Notes under the pieces: model-generated
The model's input: only the letters and a program-made list of their open reading frames with translations
Told to the model about the DNA's origin: nothing
Databases searched by the model: none
Shown: positions 24,134 to 34,134 of the stretch, piece after piece
How the letters are laid out: every line of letters begins with the position of its first letter
Position numbering within the stretch: the stretch's first letter is position 1
Assembly: GCA_010279815.1 (NCBI GenBank)
Contig: QEOQ01000508.1
Span: 4,637,939-4,701,938 of the forward strand
Direction of reading: 5' to 3'
DNA: 64,000 nt
Origin: Brachionus plicatilis
Taxonomy: Eukaryota; Rotifera; Eurotatoria; Ploima; Brachionidae
Program-made: the position numbers and the translations under genes

Positions 24134-26570
24134 TTAATTTGATCTGGTTGAAAGCATTGGTGGAAACTCGGCCGTGTCACTTAGTTTTAATAAATTGTTG
24201 CTCACTCCAACTTGAGACGCAAGCTCGCTATTAACTATTTGTTCATTATTATCTAAAATTATTCTTTTAAATAATTCTCAAAACTTAAAATCGTGTTTTT
24301 TACACTTTTAATTAGACGGTAAAATACCTGGATTTTTTTTTATATTTTTAGATGCCGCTTGTGCATATGAACAGTCGTCATTTAAAGAATCATTCTCTAA
24401 ATTGTAAATTTGTTATTCAAAAATGCAAATTTTTGCCATAAAACTTAAAAACATCTTCTTGGCTTAACTAAATTCCAAACCACTTTTTAAAATTAATTTA
24501 TTCAAATTGATTATTTTTACACTAATGCTTTTTATTTTTTTGCTTATCAGCGGATTTAATCGCTGCATCTGGCTTTATCAAAAACCTTAAATCTTAATTT
24601 ATTTTTTTTTAAACATTTTATTTCAATTTCAAATAAAACTCACATTTTAAGTCAAAAAATGCCTTTAACTCCAATGTTACTTAAATCTGCAAATAATTGC
24701 CAAAACAAAATAAACTTCTTTAAGACCTAAAATAATGTAAGCTACACGCATCTTTCAATGGGCTTTTTTTCACGTATTTGATTATCGAAATATTAATATA
24801 TTAATAAACTTTCGAAAAAAAATAAATAAAATTATAAAAAGGCTTTTTTAAATTTTTAGGGTTAGTAAATGATAAATTTACATGAATTTTAAACAAAATA
24901 TGTATTTAACTTGTTCGAAAAAATGTCTAAAAAAACTCAATCCGACTCGTCATTTTTATTAATATCATTCGAATTAACTGGCAATGACTGTAAATTACTA
25001 CTGTCATTGACCATTGTGTTATCAACACTATTTTGATGATTACTTATATTTGAAACTACTTCCTTACCAAGACTATTATTGAACATATTAGAACTTGGCA
25101 CATGAATGCTTGATTGTGTCAATAGTTTACAAATTCCGCCTTCATGGGTATTCACATCAAACATGTAGAAATAACCATCTGCACTTGCCATCAATAGCCT
25201 CAAATTTTTTTGAATACTTAATTTAAAAATTCAATTTAAAAAATAAAAATCCTGCCACCTAATTTAATTACTAATTTAAAGCGCAAATATTTCGGTGATT
25301 TAGAGCCGAGTTGGGAACATTGACAGTGGCAAAAGCTCTGTCTTGAGTAAGCACTTCGGATGCTTGTGTCGGCAAATAAGTCACCGCAGACTGTACTGCT
25401 TTGTTAAAATAACTCATCCACGATTGATTATCTTCTTGAGGTCTAAAAAAAATTAAAACTATTCAAAAAAAATTCATTTCACTACTTTTCTTTAGGTACG
25501 TCCAATCTAAATATGTGAACGGTCTCCAGATTACTTGAAGCACTTAAAAATAAGGAATCTGGACTAAACGACAAAGAATAAATTGTTGCATTTCTTTATA
25601 AATAAAAAGATATTTTTTATGCCACTACAGAATGGTAAATATACCGTTTTATTCCTCTTCTAAATTCGAAAAGTCTTTTTCCTTGTGGAACCGAAAAAAC
25701 ACGGATGACAGTTCCTTTTTCAGATGCTGTCGCTAATTTGCTTCCATGCCAATCGAAAGCAACGGACGATAGAGGACTATCATGTGCAGGGATCATGGTA
25801 ATCGGTCTCTGAAAAATGAATTATATCTAAAAATTAGATTTTATTTTGGCAAAAATAATTACCAGATTTATGGTGTCGAATATTTGAACTTCGCCAACTT
25901 GACTGCTGCCTGGATATGCCAAGTATGATTTTTCGTTATCAACAGAAAGAGAACACAAGCCCTTGGGATTAGATGGTATATCACGAATTGTGTGAATCAC
26001 CCTCATATCACTAATATTATGAATATCAATTCTTTCTTCCAGGCAAACAACTAGTCTCTTTCATTATAATTTTTAAAATTGTTTTTATTAAAAATTTTTA
26101 AAAGTTAATTACATTTCGGTTTAGTCTAACTGATAAAACAGTGTTCGAATAACAGTAATTGCATATTTCGGTTCCTTTTTTAAAGTGGTAGACTCGGAGT
26201 TTACGCGGATTTGCCATGCTTACAATTGCTATCAAACTGCTTGAAAACAGTCTTTCCACAATGCAAATATCTTCTATTTCTCTTTCTAGATAATATTAAT
26301 AAAATTAAAAAATTTTAATCAGGAAAAAAAAATATTTTTTTAGAATTTTTTCTTACCACATGAAAATGTTTCTTGAAGTTTTTCCAGAGAATTAATTGTG
26401 TACAATCGGTAGCCTGTCTTAGTTCCTACAGCAAGAGATCTAGATAAAAATTTTTTTTTTTGAAAAAAATTTTCAAAATTGACCAAAGCTTACGTGCAGT
26501 CCTGATTAAAATTGACGAATAAAATGTCATTGCTTTCGTTGGACATGGAACCACCGTTTACTAAATTCAT
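24134..26570 (-). CDS. WIPI2: WIPI2/Atg18-type PROPPIN, autophagy phosphoinositide-binding WD-repeat protein
   Basis: A seven-bladed beta-propeller that binds PI3P/PI(3,5)P2 on the phagophore and recruits ATG16L1. About ten exons: 26494-26570 ([20 protein letters not shown]), 26357-26439 ([20 protein letters not shown]), about 26097-26289 ([16 protein letters not shown]), about 25862-26060, about 25644-25808, about 25487-25595, about 25277-25443, about 25068-25203, 24328-24396 and 24134-24252. The signature lipid-binding motif FRRG is present in [11 protein letters not shown]. Other near-invariant blocks are [36 protein letters not shown] and [14 protein letters not shown], then [16 protein letters not shown]. 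The last exon ends [12 protein letters not shown], like the EHPPMILRTD tail of vertebrate WIPI2, favouring WIPI2 over WIPI1. If the donor at 25068 is not used, an alternative end at 24937 results. Confidence 0.93.
24937..25068 (-). CDS. Alternative 3' extension of the WIPI exon (intron-retention isoform)
   Basis: A strong donor CTTG|GTAAGG at 25068 (phase 1) pairs with the acceptor at 24397 to give [17 protein letters not shown]. If it is not used, the frame continues through [17 protein letters not shown] to DINKNDESD and stops at 24937. That tail is Asn/Ser/Asp-rich like the rest of the region. Both ends are open, so either or both may be expressed. Confidence 0.5.
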   Translation of the reverse strand, partial: GKEVVSNISNHQNSVDNTMVNDSSNLQSLPVNSNDINKNDESD

Positions 26571-27544
26571 TTATGCTTTTATCTACTTAATAATTTAAAA
26601 ATGTAAAATATCAAATTTTTATGTTCATTTTTCACCATACACACAGACATTAGAATTACGCATTCAAATAAAAAAAAATTTAGCTTAATTAATATAATAG
26701 AAAATTGCAAATTCAATTTTACGTAATAGTTAAATTTTTTTTGATAATTTATACTTTTGTCTATCTTAAATCAAATTGCGCATTTCACTCGCTTATTTAA
26801 TTATCTATTTTTGGACGGTCTGCAAACATTGCTCAGACACCACTTAAAGTCAAACAAAATACTTTGCGTTGATGCAAGCTCCAAATTACATTGGAAACTG
26901 CTTTAAGATAAAAAAACTAAATAAATTATGAGCTAGGATTTGAAATTATTTTTCGGATTTGAATTTTTAATACTATTTTAACAATATTTTATGCGCATAT
27001 TATTTAAATTTGAGAGAAATAATCAAATTCTACCAAAAATCGATATATATGATCTATTTTTGAATAGATTTGAATAAACTAAACCAAGAAAATCATTCGA
27101 AAAACTAAACAATTTTTAATGTTTTCTATCAATTAAAAATTAAACCGCAAAAAAGAAAAATTATTAAAAGAAGCATTGTCTAAAGATCATAATCAGATCT
27201 ACATAATAAAAATAAGGAAGAACTATTTTAAAAACTATTCTACTCTGAAGATAAAATGAAATTTTTGTTTATTAAGAATTTAAATATCAAATTCTTTTGT
27301 TTTGCTAAAAAGGAAAAATAATAATTTAATTTTTTAGAAATTCAATTATTTGATAACAAATCTTGGCAATCAAAAATAAATCTAACATTAACGAACACTT
27401 TTTTTCTAAAATAATAGTTAATTTATTTTTATTTTAAATTTATTTAATCACATGACTATTTTACATGACATAAATTTATTATTTTTCGCTTTATTTTAAA
27501 TTAAATATGAAATTTATCTATTTTTTTTAAGTTTATTTTTAGAA
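26571..27544. promoter_or_regulatory. Shared divergent upstream region of WIPI2 (-) and ICE2 (+)
   Basis: A 974-base gap between two start codons facing away from each other. It must hold both promoters; no conserved element was recognised. It is very AT-rich apart from a slightly mixed patch at 26815-26900 containing GACGGTCTGCAAACATTGC. Confidence 0.5.
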
Positions 27545-30500
27545 ATGTTTTTTTCTGATGCAAATAATTTTGAAAAATATTCCATTTTTGGCAACCGGAT
27601 TAATAAGCTTAAATTTAATGAGTGTAAAAAATGCGAATCTAAATTTGAAATGATACCATTTCTAAAAGATTTAAAATGTAATTAAAATTTTAATTTAAAA
27701 AATGATTTCTTGACTAATTGAATTTTTTAAGACGATGTAGATTGGCATGAACACGTTTTAGATACCCTGTCTGAAAAGTAAATTATTTTTTTTTTAATTA
27801 AAAAATTATCTAAACCAACTTAATAAAGAGGAACAAAGCTGATTAATCCTAACATTACTAAGCGATCTGTTCAAACTACCGATCAGGAAAAAAGGCAGAA
27901 ATATAGTGAGGAAAAGCCAAGTTTTCCAATTCCAAAACCAACTTTTGAGCAATCAGACAATTATGAGTACAGACCATTTAGTCCTAAGTTAGAAAAAGAA
28001 AATGAAAATATAGATGTAGCTGAAAAAACTCCAGAAACAAAAGAAATGGCAGAAACTGGCCATGTTCTTTCATCTATTCAGAAAAAAATATGCAAAACCG
28101 AGAGCAAACAAGTTCAGCGTAAAAAATCACCAGAAAGAAGTGCTCAAGATAATTTTAAAAATCCTATTGAAAGACGAGCATTCATTTTAATGAAGCACTG
28201 GTATCCATTAAAATTTAAAGTTCCGTACCCGAGAAAATCTCTTCTCAATGGCTATGAGCAAAGAGAATTCATAGAGTTTTATGAAAGATTTAAGAATAGA
28301 GCCAAAATAAGTCAAAGCGAAGTCCGGTTGTATAAAAAATACTTGGTATTAAAAATTTACGATCGAATTTGGTCTTTAATTGATTCATTTTTAAGCACTA
28401 TAAATCTCAAGTTGAAAAGGAAAGAGAAGAATTTTTTGGATATCTCCAGGAATATTACAAAGCAGCTGGTGAAGATTATGAATTTATGAATCATTCTATT
28501 GAACAATATGTAAATGTAAGAATAAAAATATTATTGATTTTTAAAATAAATTTAATTTTTTAAATTTTCAAAGGAAATGACCTCTTTTAAATATGGATGC
28601 GTTAATAAATATGAAAGATTTTACGACAAACTATTCAGTATCTCATTGAATCAAATTGATGAAAATAATCACCAAAAATCTTCGCTACAACTAAATAACA
28701 ATTTGCTCAATATGGGACAGTTACATAAAATAGTGGTTCCTTCAATTAGCATTGATGTGCAGCCTAATATGATTATAGATTATCAACGAGTCTCTAAGAA
28801 AGTCCCTATGTCGAAAAAATCAAGAATCTTATCGAAAATTGTAGCTTTAATTTTTTAATTTTTTGAAAAGAAACATATTTAAAACTTTTAATAGCCTCTT
28901 TACGAGGATGAGAATATTGAAAAACTAGCTTTGAAGTATAATTGTGGCATAGCAATGACCAATAGTGCATTTGTCCATTTAATCTATCATATGAGTTTTT
29001 TGAATTCAGACGAACTTAAGCTTGCCATTGTAATTAAAGACATTCAATCAGAAGGTATTTGTAAATATTTTATTAGTAATTTTTTATTTTTAATTAAGAT
29101 TTAATTTAGATGGCCGAAAACATAAAATAGTTCTTTTAGAAAAACCCTTTATAGAAAAATATCTTTCAAAACGGGACATAAATGAAAAATTTTATAAAAA
29201 ATCCTTAATAGTAACACTGGTGAAAAATCAAGCTGGGCCATTGAGAAACAAAGCTTCAAAAGTTAGTAAAAATTCAGAATCAAAATCAAGTCCAGTAAAA
29301 GAACCAGAACGAGTTTTAGAAAAATTAAACGTTGATTACAATGTGGTGAGCAATTTTGAGTCATTCGGTGTTGGATCACCTGATAAACATGAAGAGACGC
29401 CTGTTGAAAAACCAAACGAAACTGTGCACCATACTCCGATGATCATTGAGCCAGAAAAAGTAAAGAAAAGAAGCAGACAATCTAATGATTCAGTTTTAAA
29501 TTCAGTAGCATTTAAAAAAATGAGATCTAACAATTCGAGTGATTATGAAGATTACGAGGAAGAAAGCGATGATGATGGTCTAGTAATTGCTGAAATTAAT
29601 AATGAAAAAATTCAACAGAACAATAAAGAAGAAGATAAAAAGACACCAATTGATCAAATTTTAAATCAAGAGCCTGAAGAGACCGATCAAGCACCACTAA
29701 GTCCAGGAGCAGACAATCCTCCTCCATTAGATTTCATTCCTAAAGTAATTCCTTTGGATAAACAAATAAAATCACAAAAAATCGAAACAGAAGTCTCCAA
29801 ACAACAAAAAGAGGAAACAAAAAAAACTGAAACAACAGAAGATAAATTGAGTTTGTTTGATTTGATTTCAAAACTACAAGATAAATTAGTTGAAAAGCCA
29901 ATTGCAGGCAATCAACCTAATCCAACTCACCATCAGGCACCCAAATCTAGCCAGCACCCAGCTGAAAACCCGCGAGAATACAATTATTTGGAAAATGTTC
30001 ATGACAATTTAAATTATAGCTTATGGGGTTTAGATTCGATGAAAATTTTAATCCGTTCCTCTACAGTTGGTTACATAAACAAAGAACACTCGAGTATGAA
30101 TCCAGTGGTAATTTATCCAAAAATGGAATATCAGCCGCAATTCGGCTGTGAAAAACTTACAACAAAAGATTATTGTAAGATGTGGGCAAAATCATTCTTA
30201 AGAAACTATTGCGATATCTATCTATGTCGCATTAATGTATTTACAAATAAATTGATATCAGTTTCAAATTTAAAATTTGATGAACTTCTTCCACAAGATT
30301 TACAATTAAACACTAATCAATCTTTAAATCGTTTAAGAAATTTTATTACAAAAATAAAAGAAAATGACATTGGAACATATCTTGTAAGTAAAGATCCAAA
30401 TAAAAATAATTTCAATATTTTGAAATCCACTAAAAGACACCGACCGTAAATAATTTTTGTTAAAAAAAAAATGTTTATAATGAATTTCATCTTAAGTGAA

Positions 30501-30787
30501 TCATTTGATCTGCATTTCTACTATAATGGATTTTTGGGAGAAGACTTCAAAAAACTGTCATATTGGATGCCTATTGATTTTACTATATATTTACCATACC
30601 ACTTCAAGCTGAATAGAGTTCCTGGTCTGTTCGAACCTCAATATAAAGGTATTGATTTATAAAAAGAGTAAAATTTGCGTTAAAAATTATTTTTTAAAAA
30701 GATATAAAACAAATACAAAAATCACCAGAAAAACCTAAAAAAAAAAGAAGAAAAGGAAAGCAGAACAAAGCGATAAAAGGAATATAG
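27545..30787 (+). CDS. ICE2: ICE2/NARG2, little elongation complex subunit
   Basis: A subunit of the ELL-containing little elongation complex, which supports RNA polymerase II transcription of snRNA genes. Exons: 27545-about 27676 (MFFSDANNFEKYSIFGNRI), about 27732-27778 (YDDVDWHEHVLDTLSEK), about 27830-28348, 28399-about 28514, about 28575-28845, about 28894-29053, about 29110-30448 and 30500-about 30651, then a final exon ending 30787. The C-terminal block NYSLWGLDSMKILIRSS, the Cys/Trp-containing DYCKMWAKSFLRNY and the terminal IDFTIYLPYHFKLNRVPG correspond to the NARG2_C domain. The middle is acidic and disordered (DYEDYEEESDDDG). The tail KPKKKRRKGKQ is a strong nuclear localisation signal. 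Two introns I resolved are 50 nt (28349-28398) and 51 nt (30446-30496). AATAAA lies at 30835-30840. Identification rests on remembered family blocks, so it is good but not certain. Confidence 0.75.
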
Positions 30788-31557
30788 ATTTAATATTTAA
30801 CTTTTGAAAATTTTATAATTAAAGATTTTTATATAATAAAGAAAAAATGGATTTGACATGACTTTATTATTTTGGTAAAAGGATAAAGCTATCGTAAAAA
30901 TAAAAGAAGAAAAGTTGAAATTCTATTAAAGAATAAAAAAAAATGCATTTAGCAAGAACTCAAAAATTTAGTTGTTTTTGATTTTTTATTTGTTTAGATC
31001 CCAAAAAAACATAACACTGTTATAATTTCAAAAATAATATCCTTTATCATTTTTGAAAAATGATAAAGGATTTTATTTTTGCAATTTGTAACGTTTTTCA
31101 ACATTTTTTGAATAAATAATCTAACTTATTAAAATAAAATCTTAAAACCAAATCTTATTTTAGGGTTTGTTTAGGACCATTTTGGTACTTAACATAAAAA
31201 CGGACCTTTGAGTGTAAATTTCAAATTTATAGAATTTAATTTGGGTTTTTAGACAAAAATAATTTTTTTATTTTTGTTTTCTATTTTTTTGAACCGAAAT
31301 TCTATATTTTACAGAAAAAACGATTAGAAGAAATCTAAAAAATATGTCAAATGCTATATTTTTTCTCAAAATCTAAAAAAAAAGTTGAATGTAATATCAA
31401 AAATTTTCTTAAAATGATCAATTACTTTGAATAATTAATAAAATGTACCGTTCTAAAAGTTAAATATTTTTTATTTATCTATTGTTAAAAATTCAAAATA
31501 TAAAATTAAATTTGAGTTTCCTTATTGACAGAAGAATATACAATTTTGAGTATTTTT
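30788..31557. other. Convergent intergenic region between ICE2 and CEP19
   Basis: It contains the ICE2 polyadenylation signal (AATAAA 30835-30840), a likely minus-strand AATAAA for CEP19 (plus TTTATT near 31470) and a perfect 16-bp-arm palindrome at 31039-31071. No coding sequence is visible. Confidence 0.6.
31039..31071. repeat. Perfect palindrome, 16-bp arms, 1-nt loop
   Basis: ATCCTTTATCATTTTT, a single G, then its exact reverse complement. It lies between two converging 3' ends. It could be a MITE remnant or a structure affecting both transcripts. Confidence 0.9.
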
Positions 31558-32259
31558 TTAAAAAGAACCACTAGATTCATCATCACTTTTAGCTGTTTCT
31601 ATCTTTTCGTCATCTTCTTTTTTTGGCTTTCGAGAAAAATTCAGTATTTCACTGTCACTTTCATTTTCATCATTGCCTCCATTATTTTCATCCGGAATGT
31701 CATCTTCAACCTCGTCCTCGAAATCGTAAAAATTTGATTTAACTGATTTAATTTCGTCCATTTTCAAATCATTTGTTTTGTCTGTATGGACATGGCTAAA
31801 TTTTAAAGTCTCAAAAAGACCTTTGTTCTTTTCAGCCTTGACGTCATCGATTGTTGATACACTTTGAGGATTTTTTTCATCATCATCATCAGTGTCATGA
31901 AAATCGTCATCATAATCAGACTTTGATTTTAAATCTGACTTTATGTCTGAATCGTTCATTGATCGGTCGAATTTTTTGGCTCTTTCTAAACTTTCATTCA
32001 AAGTGTATCCTTTCATGTTGTCCTGAAGTATAAAAAACATTTTCTCCAATTTATTTTCACTTATTTTTTCGAAAAATTTTTTGTTTTTCGGATTGTTTTT
32101 GAATTGTTCAACATAAAGTGTGATGTTGCTCAAAATGTCCAAGTTTTTCGCCGGGATAGTTCTGTTACGGAGTTTGGACTTGTCCCGATAAACTAAAACA
32201 ATAGAAGCAGGGTCGAATTTTAAACCCAGACGAATCGGAGTTATAGATGTAAAGGCCAT
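31558..32259 (-). CDS. CEP19: CEP19-like centrosomal/ciliary protein with long acidic tail
   Basis: CEP19 localises to the mother centriole and basal body and recruits RABL2 for intraflagellar transport entry. This single-exon, 233-residue protein begins MAFTSITPIRLGLKFDPASI. It keeps the family's core in order: LGLKFDPASIVLVYRD (compare GIRFQPPAIILIYE), a basic stretch NRTIPAKNLD (compare RQRIMPVRNFS), VEQFKNNPKNKKFFEKIS (compare AEQLKNNPRHKSYLEQVS) and KLEKMFFILQDNMKGYTL. The N-terminal ~90 residues are the domain. The remaining ~140 residues are Asp/Glu/Ser/Lys-rich and longer than in the human protein (about 165 residues in total). Confidence 0.85.
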   Translation of the reverse strand: MAFTSITPIRLGLKFDPASIVLVYRDKSKLRNRTIPAKNLDILSNITLYVEQFKNNPKNKKFFEKISENKLEKMFFILQDNMKGYTLNESLERAKKFDRSMNDSDIKSDLKSKSDYDDDFHDTDDDDEKNPQSVSTIDDVKAEKNKGLFETLKFSHVHTDKTNDLKMDEIKSVKSNFYDFEDEVEDDIPDENNGGNDENESDSEILNFSRKPKKEDDEKIETAKSDDESSGSF

Positions 32260-32391
32260 TCTGATAATTTACTTTAGTATGGATTTATTTAAATTTATTA
32301 AAATAAAATTATGAACCATTTTTTCTGATAGAATGTAAAAATTATAGATTTTAGTTTCCATGGTAAAAAAAACAATTAATAAAATGAATTA

Positions 32392-33011
32392 ACGGATGAC
32401 AACATAAAATCGAGACGAACTTTAAAATATCATAACTCCTTTAATATTTATCAAAATAAAACGAAATTTTAAGAGAATAAAGCATTTTTATTCTAGTTTT
32501 TATTTTTGCTTTTATCTTTTTTCGATAAGTCCATTTTTTAGAATATTATTAAGTTGTTTGGATGTAGAGTCCAAAAGGTCCTGTACAAGATTTTGGTCCA
32601 TATTTCTTGTACAAAGTCGTATTTTGTTCCTTAGTTCATCTTAGTTTTTTGCTCTCCAGCCATTCTCATAAACTTTCTCCTTTAAAATGGACCAAAAATC
32701 TTCAATTGGTCGTACTTCTGGCACATTTGCAGGGTTTTCGCATTTTTGCACAAATTTGATATTTTGGTCAATCAAGTAGTTGACCACTATATTGGCATAA
32801 TGAGAGCTCGCCAAGTTGGGACAGAACTTATGGTTGCCGTCTGAATGATGCTTTTTAATAAACGGAATGACTCCACGCTTTATAAAGTCTAAATAGACAG
32901 TTTGGTTGACTGCAAGTCCTCACAGTGAATATCTTTCCAAGTGATCTAAAAAATTAAAATAGCATTGCAAATCATACTTAAATTTCGTCTCGATTTTAAG
33001 TTGTCACCTGT
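32392..33011 (-). mobile_element. Tc1/mariner element, internally deleted and dead
   Basis: Terminal inverted repeats of about 31 bp share TGACAAC-TAAAATCGAGACG. The left one starts ACGGATGACAAC and the right one ends GTTGTCACCTGT. Each is flanked by TA (32390-32391, 33012-33013), the mariner target duplication. The 620-bp interior encodes, on the minus strand, only the C-terminal half of a transposase: KHHSDGNHKFCPNLASSHYA, NPANVPEVRPIEDFWSILKE and WRAKN followed by a stop. The catalytic Asp of the usual PDLA(S)SHYA block is Asn here. The first catalytic Asp region is deleted. Confidence 0.92.
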
Positions 33012-33732
33012 TAAATTAGAAAAATTAATAATAAGCAAAATTAATTGTAAGTTAGAGTAAACATTGGATCTTATCTATTATGTACAAACTTTCAGACAGA
33101 ATATTATTTCCAAGCATAAAAAATTAATGATGAATGAAAAAATGACTGAGAATATTTATTTTTTTTATAATGATAAAATTTATAAAAAAAAAAAAAATTT
33201 CTTTTAAAAACAAAAATAAATTTGAAAACTATGACTTTTCCATTTTATTAAAAATTTCTTCAATTTTTCTTTGATCAAATAAACTAATAAGTTTTTTTTC
33301 ATCTAAGATAAATTTTTTTTTAATTTTGATTTTTTTACCTATATATATATTTATTTTTAAATATATATTTTGGTCACATATGAAAATTTTCACCTAAATG
33401 TTTTGATTATTAATCAATTGATCAATTGTTCACATAAAGATATGTCCCTTTTTTCTTTATTTAATGATCATTAACTGAAGAAATCATTTATTTTTGCAAA
33501 TTTGTTTTAAAATTTGGTGAATCTATTTAAAAAAAATGATAATATTGTGAATTTTTTTTTAATCTCATGACTCACTGGTTATTTTCATATTTTTTATTTA
33601 TTTTTTTAAATGCAATATAACAATTGAATAAATAAAATAGGGTTAGGGTTCGCAAAATTTTAAAACTCTTGTTCCAAATGTCAAAAACTTTTTTTCAATG
33701 AAAAAAAATGAAACAGCTTTTGTTTCACCTTC

Positions 33733-33816
33733 TGCGGAAGTCTGCAAATTTCACCCTTTTTAAAAGTATTAGAAATAAAATGCTATTAATTTTCACCGAT
33801 TTTGCAGACTTCCGCA
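33733..33816. repeat. Inverted repeat, 16-bp perfect arms, 52-nt loop
   Basis: TGCGGAAGTCTGCAAA at 33733-33748 and its reverse complement at 33801-33816. The arms are GC-richer than their surroundings, so this is probably a small non-autonomous element. Confidence 0.85.
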
Positions 33817-34134
33817 TATATTTTTTATATATTTTATTTTTGTACTGGAAGTTATGTATGAAATTTCACAATGCCTAAAATAAGGCAAGGGTTGTGTATG
33901 ACTCAGTGATGGTAGTTCATATTTTGAAATAAAAAATAAATAAATTAGGAAATAATCTAGATTTTAAAAACAGTTTAGGCAAAAAATTAATTTACTTGTA
34001 AGTTTTCAAAAAAAAAACAACGAATATACTATAAATAAAAGAACTAAAAAATAAAAAAGAAATCGTTAAGTTTATTTTTATTTATTTATTTATTTAATTT
34101 AACAAGAAAAAAAAAAAAAGAACAAAGAAAACAG

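Larger units (their letters stand above)
32260..34134. other. Intergenic between CEP19 and the cadherin 3' end
   Basis: Besides the mariner remnant it contains an AT-alternating tract at 33340-33372 and a 16-bp inverted repeat at 33733-33816. Minus-strand AATAAA signals near 34075-34100 are probably for the cadherin. No genes. Confidence 0.5.

Noticed and set aside
31525..31737. Plus-strand ORF opposite CEP19
   Set aside because: Antisense shadow of the acidic CEP19 tail.
33641..33653. AGGGTTAGGGTT, possible telomeric repeat
   Set aside because: Only two units; not enough for an interstitial telomere.
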